From positions 124,001-188,000 of the forward strand of contig CAYNHZ010000002.1 in the NCBI GenBank assembly GCA_964397445.1: a DNA stretch of 64,000 bases, read 5' to 3'. The notes beneath the pieces are model-generated. The model had not been told where the DNA came from, did no database searches, and saw only the letters and a list, made by a program, of their open reading frames with translations. Made by a program: the position numbers and the translations under genes. Source of the DNA: CAYNHZ01 sp964397445 (lineage in GTDB: Bacteria; Bacteroidota; Bacteroidia; Bacteroidales; UBA932). The first letter of the stretch is position 1, and each line of letters starts with the position of its first letter. Positions 36,701 to 44,678 of this stretch are shown one piece after another.

Positions 36701-36764
36701 TATGGGATATGGTAAAGTGAGTGGTTTCCTTTGGTTTACAGATGATTTACATCAAGTGTGTTAA
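33729..36764 (+). CDS. addA: AddA/RecB-like UvrD-family helicase-nuclease
   Basis: The 1011-residue SF1 helicase has Walker A ASAGSGKTHKL at the N-terminus and TFTNKATGEMKQRI (motif Ia). DEFQDTSLLQW (motif II), VGDVKQSIYRWRGSD (motif III), TIHKSKGLGFNVVI (motif V) and VAFTRAKRELF (motif VI) follow. A RecB-type nuclease remnant with ILDYKFGK closes the protein near residue 970. It unwinds and resects DNA ends with AddB. Length is somewhat short for AddA (usually 1100-1250). The AraC-type gene begins 28 bases downstream behind its own promoter. Confidence 0.88.
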   Translation: MLNIYKASAGSGKTHKLIGEYLKLLFSTYNSTKFGYKTILAVTFTNKATGEMKQRILEELYTLSQEGSKSHYLKDLDGLVPSVSIQKVAGSLLIDILNDYSMFNVSTIDRFFQQTLRSFAREVGQYTSYNVELDQESVLIEAIDALMNSLEEDGEALEWLVKLSVDSIESGGGWNVRPNLKKLADELFSENFKIKERGVKAQFSDRNFLIQYRQKLSEIVKIFENLSVQLGRRGIIMINKYNLQLSDFYGGSRSPFIKLSKMAGGDFSTPSQSFFNLEGNIDKWVAKKADEQVKEKIEGLYSDGLNELISDIVRLYSDTTSYHSAKVILENLYILGILYDIQFYINDYCKRKNIVLLSESTQFLNKIIDGSDNPFIYERIGGRIDHYMLDEFQDTSLLQWLNFKPLVKDSLDSGNENLIVGDVKQSIYRWRGSDWNLLNNEIFRDFDPSQIDSDTLLYNRRSSKSIVEFNNTFFSQVGKVMENIYLNESGRTDTLISDIYSSVHQIIPEEKMGFEGHVKVEFVKSEDDDEGWKDVSKRKMLDAIKTLKSNGYKGGDIAVLVRLNREGQEVASTLIEGGYNVISEDSLYISSSKCVERVVSALKYSQDDQNKINAYLFKDQIIDFNGKSLFDFCDEFLRVIVTDTYGEEPFINAFMDCVLEYTSLNGSDIPGFISWWDQSGRKKTISLPDGEDAIRIITIHKSKGLGFNVVIMPFFKETIGFGSRNIIWCNPSVPPFNELSLVPIKLLKSVKNTIFADDYFDELLYSYVDAINTSYVAFTRAKRELFIFSEFPKRNKDGEYNLKNISDLLYNCFSHKIDEEGVVEFGNWAVIDSGNIETKGNKLYTNIPYLPIPIADRLRLRLNGYDFFEEESMRVKGILMHNIFSCVTHSSDLRRVVNDFIGKGIVKSADSDEIYNTIAGMIASVEDKHWFDGTYQIFNERVILTPTGFEYRPDRVMIKGDEVVILDYKFGKNNSSAYLSQVSNYVSIIKSMGYGKVSGFLWFTDDLHQVC

Positions 36765-36779
36765 TTGTTTTTTTTTTCA

Positions 36780-36787
36780 TATATTTG
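36780..36787 (+). promoter_or_regulatory. -7 element of the AraC-type gene
   Basis: TATATTTG ends only 5 bases before the ATG at 36793. Transcription would begin almost at the start codon, giving a leaderless or nearly leaderless mRNA. Confidence 0.5.
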
Positions 36788-36792
36788 CAATT

Positions 36793-37611
36793 ATGAATAG
36801 AAGTATCTCTCCACAAGATATAAGTTTTCGTCATTATGTTTTTAATGAGAATGGCAATTTTGATGTTGAAAATATCAATAGAAATTCTATCATATTTATA
36901 ATTAACGGTATTGTTGCGATTACCAGTAAAAATGATCCTTTCCACACAGCTAAAAGTTATTTCTCCGGAGATCTCCTTTTTTCCCCTATTTCTTACAATT
37001 TCGGATTGAGATTTAAAACAGACGGAGAGATACTTGTTATCTCTTTCGAAAGTACTTTAGTTATTTTTAAAGAGATGCAAAAATTGCTAATTGTCAATAG
37101 AGATGAAGAACTTATCGATTATACAGGCTCTTTAAGGGTAAAATACCCCCTTAATATGTATCTTATGTTACTCCTCTCTTACATTAAGGACGGTATGATG
37201 AGTCCAAATCTTGCGTACTCTAAGCTTTCCGAACTCTTCTCATTATTGAAATATTACTACAATAGCAGACAGGTTCGTTCCCTTTTTCTCCCTATCGTAT
37301 CTAACACCCCCGATTTTAAAATTATGGTTATGTCGAGGATGAAGATTGAATATAACGTCGACCAGTTAGCGTATGCCTGTGGAATGGGCAAAAGGACCTT
37401 TGAAAAAAAATTCAAATTAGCTTTCAACGGAGAACCCCCATTCTCTTGGATTCAAAAACAGAAAGAGGAGAAAATACTCAAAAGGATGTCACAAGCTGGC
37501 GTCACAATCAGTGAGATAATACAAGAATTTAATTTTTACGACTCTTCTCATTTTAATAAATTTTGTCGTAAAAGATTTGGGAAAACTCCGGATGAGATGA
37601 TGAAGTATTGA
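36793..37611 (+). CDS. AraC family transcriptional regulator
   Basis: The 272-residue protein has an N-terminal beta-rich sensor-like part (about 1-150). A C-terminal AraC-type double helix-turn-helix follows (about 180-272), with VDQLAYACGMGKRTFEKKFKLAFNGEPPFSWIQKQKEEKIL and ISEIIQEFNFYDSSHFNKFCRKRFGKTPDEM in pieces. A GTG at 36721 would add 24 residues but lies inside addA and ahead of the -7 box, so the ATG at 36793 is chosen. The target genes are unknown; the lipoprotein and DUF5723 pair downstream and addAB upstream are the nearest candidates. Confidence 0.88.
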   Translation: MNRSISPQDISFRHYVFNENGNFDVENINRNSIIFIINGIVAITSKNDPFHTAKSYFSGDLLFSPISYNFGLRFKTDGEILVISFESTLVIFKEMQKLLIVNRDEELIDYTGSLRVKYPLNMYLMLLLSYIKDGMMSPNLAYSKLSELFSLLKYYYNSRQVRSLFLPIVSNTPDFKIMVMSRMKIEYNVDQLAYACGMGKRTFEKKFKLAFNGEPPFSWIQKQKEEKILKRMSQAGVTISEIIQEFNFYDSSHFNKFCRKRFGKTPDEMMKY

Positions 37612-37770
37612 TATATAAATTAATAAAATTTAAAACCAAAATTTATGAATAAAAATCCTAAATAAAAACCATTAGATTAAAAATTACAACTTACAATTTT
37701 ACTGACCGCACCTAACCGAAAACAATTAATTAATTTCAAGACATCATTTTAAGATTAAAATTTGAAAAAT

Positions 37771-39495
37771 ATGGATATATTCAAAACACGGCACATCTAT
37801 TTGTTGCCAATTTTAACACTTTTACTATTAGCATCTTGTGCTAAGAAGTATGATATTTCCGGCGACAACTTAGACAGAAATATCAAAATTGGAGGAGACT
37901 CATTCTCTTTACCTTTAGGATATACAGATACTTTAAGGGTTGATAAACTAATCCAAATTGATAAAATCGATATGCTAAAGATAGATGAAAACGGCAATTA
38001 CTTTATGGCTATAAATCAGGCGTTTTCTATGAACGCTTCATTTGCAGATTATATGGAATCACTTCGTATGAACGGAATCAATCACTCTACAAGGTTGAGT
38101 TATACAGTCCCTATGGTATTGTCATCTTATGGTGAGAGATCAAGTAGTAGTGTGAAAATTCCAATTCCTTTATCTGAACAATTCGATTTTATTATCTCAT
38201 TCGAAGAGGCTAAGTCAAACGGAATTGTAGATATTGACTCTATCTCTTTCGTCAATGCAGCGATAAAAACCAATATCAAAATTAATGGAGCCTCTTTCCC
38301 GAATGATATGTATATTACATTCTCCTTTGAAGTTCCGAAGAGATACCCGATCAGAGGTGATAGCAGAAGCAATAACAATATTGTCACTTTTGAGGGAAAA
38401 TTGGTTGATGGAGAGGTGGTTTTTGATCCACTTTCTGTCAATGTTGCTAAATTTGATGATCTTAATGTCAATGGAGAGTGGGTATTTAGAGATAAATTCC
38501 TAATAAACAATATGTTTATCACTGTTTCTTCAGGTAATGTACTTTCTCTTCTTGGTAAAACATTAAATATCAGCATTGACACCAAATTGAATGATCTCTC
38601 TCCCGATATGTTTTATGGGAAAATCGGAAAAACTCTTGATAGAATAGATCAAATGATAGACCTCTCTTCTATTCCTGAATTATTGAAAAAAGAGGGAGTT
38701 GTTCTTGACTTCTATTCTCCTAACCTATCGGTAATATTGAAATCAAATGTCGGAATTCCAATTAATGGGATGACTACTATTACTCCAATCATTGGTAATC
38801 AACGAATTGAACAAAATGCTATCTCTTTTAATATGGGCTTTCCGATGTCAATTGATCCTAATAAAGATATGGTAAGTAAGTATTGGATCGCATCATCAAA
38901 GAGTGGCGCACCTGCAGATTTTACCTTTATTGAGAAAAATATATCATCTCTTATTAAGAAGATCCCGGATGCAATCAATCTTTCTGTTGTTCCGAGTACT
39001 GATATATCTGTACAGCACATCCTTGATTGTAATGCAATTTACAAATTGTCAGCAAATTGTAATTTTGTTATTCCGTTTGCATTTGGTAAAGATCTAAGTA
39101 TTTCTTTTTCAGATACACTGGCTAATCTACCTGATATGTTCGGAAAATTATTAAGTTCATCTGAAATATTGTTAGGTGGTGAGGTTGAGAACACTATCCC
39201 ATTACAGATGGAGCTTTCAGTTGCACTATTAGATGGAAATAATAATCCTATCAATATTACCTCTAACAAACAGATTATTAAAGCCCCTGTTCAAAGCGGC
39301 GTTCCTGTTAAAACTCCACTTTCACTATCGATTAAAGGGAATAAAACAGCGATAAACGGTAAGAAGCTTGTAGTTAATTTCAAAGCTGTTTCGGGAGAGG
39401 TCGAAGGGTTGCCACTAAACAGTAAATCTTATTTGAGAGCTGTCTTAAATGCGAAAATTCCAGGTGGGGTTGAAATTGAAATCCCAAAACAATAA
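37771..39495 (+). CDS. Lipoprotein of unknown function, paired with DUF5723 protein
   Basis: From ATG 37771 the 574-residue product has a lipoprotein signal, LLPILTLLLLASC, with Cys23. The mature part is dominated by beta-strand-like alternation and Asn/Ser-rich turns. It contains no enzyme motif that I recognise; there is a LDGNNNPINITSNK stretch near residue 490. The next gene, 33 bases later, encodes a DUF5723 outer-membrane protein, and the two probably work together at the outer membrane. A TTG three codons upstream is an alternative start. The 159 bases before it are AT-rich with no convincing promoter. Confidence 0.75.
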   Translation: MDIFKTRHIYLLPILTLLLLASCAKKYDISGDNLDRNIKIGGDSFSLPLGYTDTLRVDKLIQIDKIDMLKIDENGNYFMAINQAFSMNASFADYMESLRMNGINHSTRLSYTVPMVLSSYGERSSSSVKIPIPLSEQFDFIISFEEAKSNGIVDIDSISFVNAAIKTNIKINGASFPNDMYITFSFEVPKRYPIRGDSRSNNNIVTFEGKLVDGEVVFDPLSVNVAKFDDLNVNGEWVFRDKFLINNMFITVSSGNVLSLLGKTLNISIDTKLNDLSPDMFYGKIGKTLDRIDQMIDLSSIPELLKKEGVVLDFYSPNLSVILKSNVGIPINGMTTITPIIGNQRIEQNAISFNMGFPMSIDPNKDMVSKYWIASSKSGAPADFTFIEKNISSLIKKIPDAINLSVVPSTDISVQHILDCNAIYKLSANCNFVIPFAFGKDLSISFSDTLANLPDMFGKLLSSSEILLGGEVENTIPLQMELSVALLDGNNNPINITSNKQIIKAPVQSGVPVKTPLSLSIKGNKTAINGKKLVVNFKAVSGEVEGLPLNSKSYLRAVLNAKIPGGVEIEIPKQ

Positions 39496-39528
39496 TTTGT
39501 TTATATTAATTTATATAAAATAAAACTT

Positions 39529-40938
39529 ATGAAACATATTTATAGATATACAATATTGATTCTGCTTGTTACGACCTCTTTCGGTGCTCTCGGGCAGAAT
39601 AAGACAAGTTATTTTGTTAAGAACTCCACATTAAGGCACAATCTTAATGCCTCTTTTGCTCCAGATCAAGGTTATATTGGAATCCCGGTATTGAGCAATA
39701 TCAATGTGGGTGTTTTAAGCAATATGGGGGCATCTAATTTTCTATTTCCACTTCAAAATGGGAAAGTAGCACTATTTCTCCACAAAGATGTTCCGGCGGA
39801 TGCTTTCTTAAATTCCTTCTCATCTTCACCATATCTCAATGCATCAATGGATATGGATATCTTAAATGCAGGCTGGTTTAGTTGGAAAGATTCGTTTTGG
39901 TCTGTTTCTCTTGGTGTTAAGACAGATATAAACTCATCTATTCCTACTTCAATGTTTGAATTTATGAAAAAGGGGATGCAAAATGATCCTCAACATTATA
40001 CCATTTCAAATCTCTCTTTCGGAGAGGATATCTATACACAACTCTCTTTGGGGTACTCTCAAGGTCTCGATAAGTATCTTAAAGGGTTGAGGTTAGGGGG
40101 GAAAATTAAAATGTTGTTCGGGCTTTCAAGTATGAATGCTTCCATCAATCAATTTGATATCAATATGGGTTCAGATGCTTGGAGGGTTAGCTCCAATGCT
40201 TCCGGCTCTGTTTTAGGTGGGGGAATAAAAATTGAAAAAGATCCTAACGGTGTGATTACCAATATTGCCTTTGATGCCTCTACATTATCAATCGGAGGTG
40301 TTGGTATGGCTGTAGATTTTGGTATCGAGTATAGGTTGTCACAAGGAACCCCTTTAGATGGTCTTACATTCTCACTCTCTGTAGCCGATCTTGGCTTTAT
40401 CTCCTATTTTAAGAACCAATCAAAAGATCTTATTGCTCAAGGCAATGCCTCTTTTAGCGGTTTTAAAGATATGAATGTAGAGAATTTTGATTTCCAACAG
40501 GAAATAGACAAAGTCAAAGAACAGTTGCTTAGTATGGCATCATTTAAAGAGCAGATATCCGAAAAAGGGAAAACAAAAATGGTATCTGCTAAAGTGTATG
40601 CAGGGATTGAGTACCAATTTCTAAATGATAAAATGGGGGTAGGACTCCTTTATTCAGGGAGATTCGGACAATATAGGTACGATAATGAATTGACATTATC
40701 CTATAATTACGCACCTGTTAGGTGGTTTGATGTGGCTCTCTCTTATTCTTTCCTAAATTCGCGTCAATCTATCGGGTGGCTTTTAACTTTTGTTCCCAAA
40801 AAAGGGCTTAATATATTTTTTGGAAGCGACTACACTTGTCTCAATTACACCCCTCAAGGAATCCCTGTCAAAAATGCCTACTTAGACTTTAACATCGGCA
40901 TCAGTGTTCCACTCGGAGGCATTAATAGAAGGTACTAA
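39529..40938 (+). CDS. DUF5723 family outer-membrane protein
   Basis: The 469-residue protein has a signal peptide (YTILILLVTTSFGALGQ). LNASFAPDQGYIGIPVLSNINVGVLSNMG follows, which is the usual start of the DUF5723 family. The rest has many amphipathic strands (for example VGLLYSGRFGQYRYDNELTLSYNY) ending in LDFNIGISVPLGG, consistent with a PorV/FadL-like beta barrel. Function is unknown. It is cotranscribed with the lipoprotein upstream and followed by a strong bidirectional terminator. Confidence 0.8.
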   Translation: MKHIYRYTILILLVTTSFGALGQNKTSYFVKNSTLRHNLNASFAPDQGYIGIPVLSNINVGVLSNMGASNFLFPLQNGKVALFLHKDVPADAFLNSFSSSPYLNASMDMDILNAGWFSWKDSFWSVSLGVKTDINSSIPTSMFEFMKKGMQNDPQHYTISNLSFGEDIYTQLSLGYSQGLDKYLKGLRLGGKIKMLFGLSSMNASINQFDINMGSDAWRVSSNASGSVLGGGIKIEKDPNGVITNIAFDASTLSIGGVGMAVDFGIEYRLSQGTPLDGLTFSLSVADLGFISYFKNQSKDLIAQGNASFSGFKDMNVENFDFQQEIDKVKEQLLSMASFKEQISEKGKTKMVSAKVYAGIEYQFLNDKMGVGLLYSGRFGQYRYDNELTLSYNYAPVRWFDVALSYSFLNSRQSIGWLLTFVPKKGLNIFFGSDYTCLNYTPQGIPVKNAYLDFNIGISVPLGGINRRY

Positions 40939-40964
40939 TTTTTACTATTCTCATAGATAAAATC

Positions 40965-41022
40965 ATAACTCAAAAAAGGGGATGAATAAATTTTTTATTC
41001 ATCCCCTTTTTTGAGTTATTGG
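40965..41022. terminator. Bidirectional terminator, perfect 26-bp stem
   Basis: Bases 40965-40990 are the exact reverse complement of 40994-41019 with a 3-base loop. The stem holds a GC-rich GGGGATG core flanked by A6 and T6, so it has a U run after the core on both strands. It serves the convergent DUF5723 and MaoC-like genes. Confidence 0.88.
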
Positions 41023-41028
41023 TTTAGA

Positions 41029-41448
41029 TTAAACGATTGGTGCTGAAAATTGTTTTTTACTTGAAATACGTGCAGTCATCTTCATAACATCTATTCCATC
41101 GGGAGATTTCATAATCCCAACAATAGTACCTATTGCCCTTTGGTGATCTATACTTGTACACTCAAATTTGATTGTATAGCATACATCAGGGTAAACAGGT
41201 CTGATGTATTGGACATCTTGCGAGATGAAGAAAGAATTATCATCTTTTGGCCACATTGTACCAAAGACTTTAGAGAATGCACATTGGATAAGAACCCCTT
41301 GCACAACTTGACGACCGAATTCGCTTTTTTCAGCAAAAGCTTTATCGATGTGAATCGGATTATTATCTCCTGTTAGTTCAGCAAATGCTTTTACATCGTG
41401 CTGTGTGAATACGGTGGTGTATTCATAAGTGTCTGAAACATTAATCAT
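41029..41448 (-). CDS. MaoC-like (R)-specific enoyl hydratase domain protein
   Basis: This 139-residue single hot-dog-fold protein has FAELTGDNNPIHIDKAFA, the MaoC/R-hydratase motif in which the Asp and His form the catalytic pair. FGRQVVQGVLIQCAFSKV, the hydratase helix, follows. Such proteins hydrate trans-2-enoyl thioesters, but the true substrate is not visible here. No other fatty-acid gene lies beside it. It ends just after the bidirectional terminator. A near-consensus -7 box, TATCTTTA, sits upstream. Confidence 0.85.
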   Translation of the reverse strand: MINVSDTYEYTTVFTQHDVKAFAELTGDNNPIHIDKAFAEKSEFGRQVVQGVLIQCAFSKVFGTMWPKDDNSFFISQDVQYIRPVYPDVCYTIKFECTSIDHQRAIGTIVGIMKSPDGIDVMKMTARISSKKQFSAPIV

Positions 41449-41532
41449 ATCCGAATAGTTTTAGTAAATTTTTTCTAAAGATAAGAAAAAATAATTATTT
41501 GTCAAAAATAATTCCCAAAATTTTCTATGAAA

Positions 41533-42300
41533 TCAGAATTTTATAATTGCTCCATCGTATGCGGGCTTTATCGTTGGTGGGAGGCTTTTTTTCAATATAT
41601 CGTGAGCCTCTATTTGATGTGATAAATGGGTGAGGTAGGAGTGTTTTGCTCCAACTTTATTACAAACATCTATTGCCTCCCCTAATGAGAAATGGGAGAT
41701 ATGTCTCTCTCTTCTGATAGTGTTTATTACAAAAACATCCACCCCTTTGAATTTTTCAATTGATTCGTCAGATATATAATTTGCATCTGTCAGGTAGCCC
41801 AATTTTTCGAAGCGAAATCCAAGAACCGGGAGTTTATAATGAACTGCTCGAACGGGAATTATCTCTACCCCTTTAATATAGAATGGTTTCTCATCTATTG
41901 TATGCAAAATAAACTCGGGAACTCCTGGGTATTTTTGCTCGTTGAAAGCGTAGTAGTACTCCATTTTTAGTGACTCCTGAACCCTCTCTTCTGCATAAAT
42001 AGGGAAGCCACACTTGGAGAGATAATTAAACGCTCTGACATCGTCAAGCCCCCCTGTATGGTCTTTATGTTGATGTGTCAAAAGGACGGCATCTAAGTAC
42101 TTAATCTCCTCACGCAGCATCTGTTGCCTAAAGTCAGGCCCTGCATCTATAACAAGTTTGAGCCCTTCATATTCAATATATGCGGAGGTTCTCAACCTCT
42201 TATCGCAGGGGTTGGAAGACCTACATACGCTACAGTCGCATCCTATCATAGGTACCCCTTGAGATGTGCCGGTGCCTAAAAAAATGATTCTATTTTGCAT
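41533..42300 (-). CDS. Metallo-beta-lactamase-fold hydrolase, PhnP-like
   Basis: The 255-residue protein has LGTGTSQGVPMIGCDCSVC at the start, a cysteine cluster (Cys21, 23, 26, 32) as in PhnP. The metal motif THQHKDH comes next (His76, His78, Asp80, His81), then HYKLPVLGFRF and LTHLSHQ toward the end. PhnP is a cyclic phosphodiesterase; Bacteroidetes homologues are widespread without phosphonate genes, so the physiological substrate is open. The start matches the family exactly (MQNRIIFLGTGTSQG), yet the ATG lies 4 bases after a -7 box. It is divergent from the methyltransferase gene. Confidence 0.88.
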   Translation of the reverse strand: MQNRIIFLGTGTSQGVPMIGCDCSVCRSSNPCDKRLRTSAYIEYEGLKLVIDAGPDFRQQMLREEIKYLDAVLLTHQHKDHTGGLDDVRAFNYLSKCGFPIYAEERVQESLKMEYYYAFNEQKYPGVPEFILHTIDEKPFYIKGVEIIPVRAVHYKLPVLGFRFEKLGYLTDANYISDESIEKFKGVDVFVINTIRRERHISHFSLGEAIDVCNKVGAKHSYLTHLSHQIEAHDILKKSLPPTIKPAYDGAIIKF

Positions 42301-42337
42301 CCTTCAAAGTTAGAAAAAAAACCATTAACTTTGCAGG
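42301..42337. promoter_or_regulatory. Mirrored divergent promoters, both nearly leaderless
   Basis: TAACTTTG occurs on the plus strand at 42326-42333 and on the minus strand at 42312-42305. Each is followed by 4 bases and then ATG (TAACTTTGCAGGATG and TAACTTTGAAGGATG). The two arms are 15-base inverted copies with one mismatch, 13 bases apart, so two polymerases could not bind together. Confidence 0.6.
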
Positions 42338-43042
42338 ATGAAAGGAAGATTATATATTGTTCCAACTCCACTCGGAGATAATGATTACAGAGAGGTAATA
42401 CCCAATATTGCAATAGATAAATTATTGTCAGTAAGTTATTTCGCTGTGGAAGAGCTTAGAACTGCAAGACGATATCTCTCTAAAATAGGTCTTCGAGGGA
42501 GGATTGATACCCTTGTTTTCCTTGAAATTAACGAACATTCATCTGTAACAGATATTGAAGAGATATTGAAGGTTTTACTTGAGGGTAATGATATTGCATT
42601 GATCTCTGAGGCAGGGTTACCGGCAGTGGCCGATCCAGGTGCATTATTGATTGAACTTGCTCATAAGAATAATATTGAGGTTATCCCCTTTGTGGGTCCC
42701 TCTTCTTTGATGCTTGCATTGATGTCATCCGGCCTTAACGGACAGTGTTTTTCATTTTGTGGTTATATCCCGGCAAAGACAAATGAACGAAGGGCAAAGT
42801 TGAAAGAGTTGGAAAAACAGTCGAGAATTAGTAATCAAACTCAGATTTTTATAGAGACTCCATATAGAAACGATTCGTTATTGGCAGATATTCTCTTGTG
42901 CTGCGATAGCTCTACAAGGCTCACTTTAGCAGCTGATTTAACCCTCCCGACCTCTTATATAAAGACGAAAACTATAGGGGAGTGGACAAAAGAGGGGATA
43001 ATAATAGGGAAGAGGCCTTGTGTCTTTTTGATTTTAGCTTAG
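42338..43042 (+). CDS. SAM-dependent methyltransferase, tetrapyrrole methylase family (RsmI-like)
   Basis: The 234-residue protein opens KGRLYIVPTPLGDNDYREVIP and has ALISEAGLPAVADPGALLIELAHKNNIEVIPFVGPSSLMLALMSSG in pieces typical of the RsmI/CbiF fold. FCGYIPAKTNERRAKLKEL and FIETPYRNDSLLADIL follow. RsmI methylates the ribose of C1402 in 16S rRNA; many Bacteroidetes carry a second, shorter relative like this one, so the substrate is uncertain. The start codon matches the family although it lies 4 bases after the -7 box. FolB and mtaB follow. Confidence 0.85.
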   Translation: MKGRLYIVPTPLGDNDYREVIPNIAIDKLLSVSYFAVEELRTARRYLSKIGLRGRIDTLVFLEINEHSSVTDIEEILKVLLEGNDIALISEAGLPAVADPGALLIELAHKNNIEVIPFVGPSSLMLALMSSGLNGQCFSFCGYIPAKTNERRAKLKELEKQSRISNQTQIFIETPYRNDSLLADILLCCDSSTRLTLAADLTLPTSYIKTKTIGEWTKEGIIIGKRPCVFLILA

Positions 43043-43067
43043 ATAATTGATTTAAATTAAAGTTTTA

Positions 43068-43418
43068 ATGGGAAAATTAGAATTACAAAATATGGTGTTT
43101 TTTGCAAAACACGGTTGCTTCGAGGAGGAGAGAAAAATAGGTAATAAATTTATTGTTGATTTTAGTGCTGAGGTGGATATGTCACTCCCTTGTGTAAGCG
43201 ATAAGATAGAAGATGCAGTTAATTATCAATATATTTACAATATTATAAAGGAGGAGATGGCTATCCCTTCTGCTTTATTGGAAAATGTAGCTTTTCGTAT
43301 CCTCAATAGGATAAAAATAACATTGCCCACTATAATAGCGGCATCTGTTTCGGTGTCAAAACTCTCTCCCCCCCTTGGCGGAGAGGTAGGAGCATCTCGA
43401 ATAACTCTTAAATATTAG
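43068..43418 (+). CDS. folB: Dihydroneopterin aldolase
   Basis: The 116-residue protein has ELQNMVFFAKHGCFEEERKIGNKFIVDF, with the FolB motif in which the active-site Glu follows the HG. VNYQYIYNIIKEEM and LLENVAFRIL follow, and a short SVSKLSPPLGGEV end. It converts dihydroneopterin to hydroxymethyl-dihydropterin in folate synthesis. Length is standard. It lies 25 bases after the methyltransferase and 3 bases before mtaB. Confidence 0.93.
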   Translation: MGKLELQNMVFFAKHGCFEEERKIGNKFIVDFSAEVDMSLPCVSDKIEDAVNYQYIYNIIKEEMAIPSALLENVAFRILNRIKITLPTIIAASVSVSKLSPPLGGEVGASRITLKY

Positions 43419-43421
43419 GTT

Positions 43422-44678
43422 ATGGGGAGTAATGTTGCCTTTGTAACACTTGGATGCAAACTCAATTATTCTGAGAGTTCAACACTTGCGAGAGAATTTG
43501 TTTCAAATGGTTATGATATAGTCCCTCACACTCAATCTGCTGATATATTTGTTATTAATACTTGTTCTGTAACTGAACATAGTGATAAGAAATGTCGCAA
43601 TATTATAAGGCGGATAATTCGAAATAATCCTAATGCAATAATCGCTGTTACAGGGTGTTATGCTCAACTGAAAGCGGAAGAGATACTCGAAATAGATGGT
43701 GTTGATATTGTTATCGGTTCACAAATGAAGGGCTCTCTGTTTACTCAGGTGTCAAAATTGAAGAATAAAGGGGATAAAAAGAATTTTTCGTGTGAAGTTA
43801 ATAGTATCGAGTCTGTTTTTCCTTCATTTTCAAGTGGGGAAAGGACTCGTTCTTTCCTGAAAATTCAAGATGGATGCGATTACCACTGTACATATTGTAC
43901 TGTCCCTTTGGCTCGGGGTATGAGTAGAAATGTCCCTATCGATTTATTAGTGAGCCAGGCGAAAGAGATTGCCAAATCGGGTATTGTAGAGATAGTTCTT
44001 ACAGGGGTTAATAGCGGCGATTTCGGTAAAACAACAGGGGAATCTTTTCTCTCGTTATTGAAGGCATTAAATGGTGTTGAAGGGATCGAAAGGTATAGAA
44101 TTTCATCTATTGAACCCAACCTCCTTACTGAGGAGATTATCGATTGGATCGCATCTGGAACGAAATTTTTACCCCATTTCCATATTCCTTTACAATCTGG
44201 TTGTAATGAGATATTGAGACAAATGCGGAGGCGATATAATAGGGAGATGTTTAAGAGTAAAATCGATTATATCAGATCAAAAATGGAAAATGTGTTTTTC
44301 GGTATAGATGTTATAGTCGGTTTTCCGGGAGAGAATGAGCAATATTTTGAACAGACCTACGATTTCCTTAAAAATGATATAAAACCATCATTTATACACG
44401 TCTTTCCCTATTCAATTAGAAAAAACACAATAGCGGCAGAGATGGAGGGGCAAGTATCGGATAATGAAAAGAGTAGGAGGGTAGAATCCTTGGAAATTCT
44501 CTCAGATCAATTGTATAAAGAATTTTGTGAGATGAACTCCGGAAATGAGGCTAAAGTCTTATTTGAGAGTACATTGAGAGGTGGAATGATGTTTGGTTAT
44601 ACTGAAAACTATATCAAAGTGGAGAGAAAGTATGATCGTGAAAAAATAGGGAAGGTCTCAACGGTAATATTGCCCTAA
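43422..44678 (+). CDS. mtaB: tRNA t6A37 methylthiotransferase MtaB
   Basis: The 418-residue protein has the methylthiotransferase N-terminal domain (LGCKLNYSESS, NTCSVTEHSDKKCR, VTGCYAQ). The radical-SAM motif CDYHCTYC follows (Cys152, 156, 159), with TVPLARGMSRN. The LGCKLN start and the ARGxSR following the cluster mark MtaB rather than MiaB or RimO. It converts t6A to ms2t6A at position 37 of ANN-decoding tRNAs. The t6A enzyme gene tsaD lies beyond tamB. Its last 21 bases overlap the 3' end of the tamB-like gene on the other strand. Confidence 0.92.
   Translation: MGSNVAFVTLGCKLNYSESSTLAREFVSNGYDIVPHTQSADIFVINTCSVTEHSDKKCRNIIRRIIRNNPNAIIAVTGCYAQLKAEEILEIDGVDIVIGSQMKGSLFTQVSKLKNKGDKKNFSCEVNSIESVFPSFSSGERTRSFLKIQDGCDYHCTYCTVPLARGMSRNVPIDLLVSQAKEIAKSGIVEIVLTGVNSGDFGKTTGESFLSLLKALNGVEGIERYRISSIEPNLLTEEIIDWIASGTKFLPHFHIPLQSGCNEILRQMRRRYNREMFKSKIDYIRSKMENVFFGIDVIVGFPGENEQYFEQTYDFLKNDIKPSFIHVFPYSIRKNTIAAEMEGQVSDNEKSRRVESLEILSDQLYKEFCEMNSGNEAKVLFESTLRGGMMFGYTENYIKVERKYDREKIGKVSTVILP

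Noticed and set aside
36721..36792. GTG start of the AraC gene within addA
   Set aside because: It lies upstream of the -7 box and the added residues are an out-of-frame reading of addA codons.
38127..38585. 152-residue open frame antisense to the 37.8 kb lipoprotein
   Set aside because: No start signal, no domain, and the plus-strand frame has a clear lipoprotein signal and full length.
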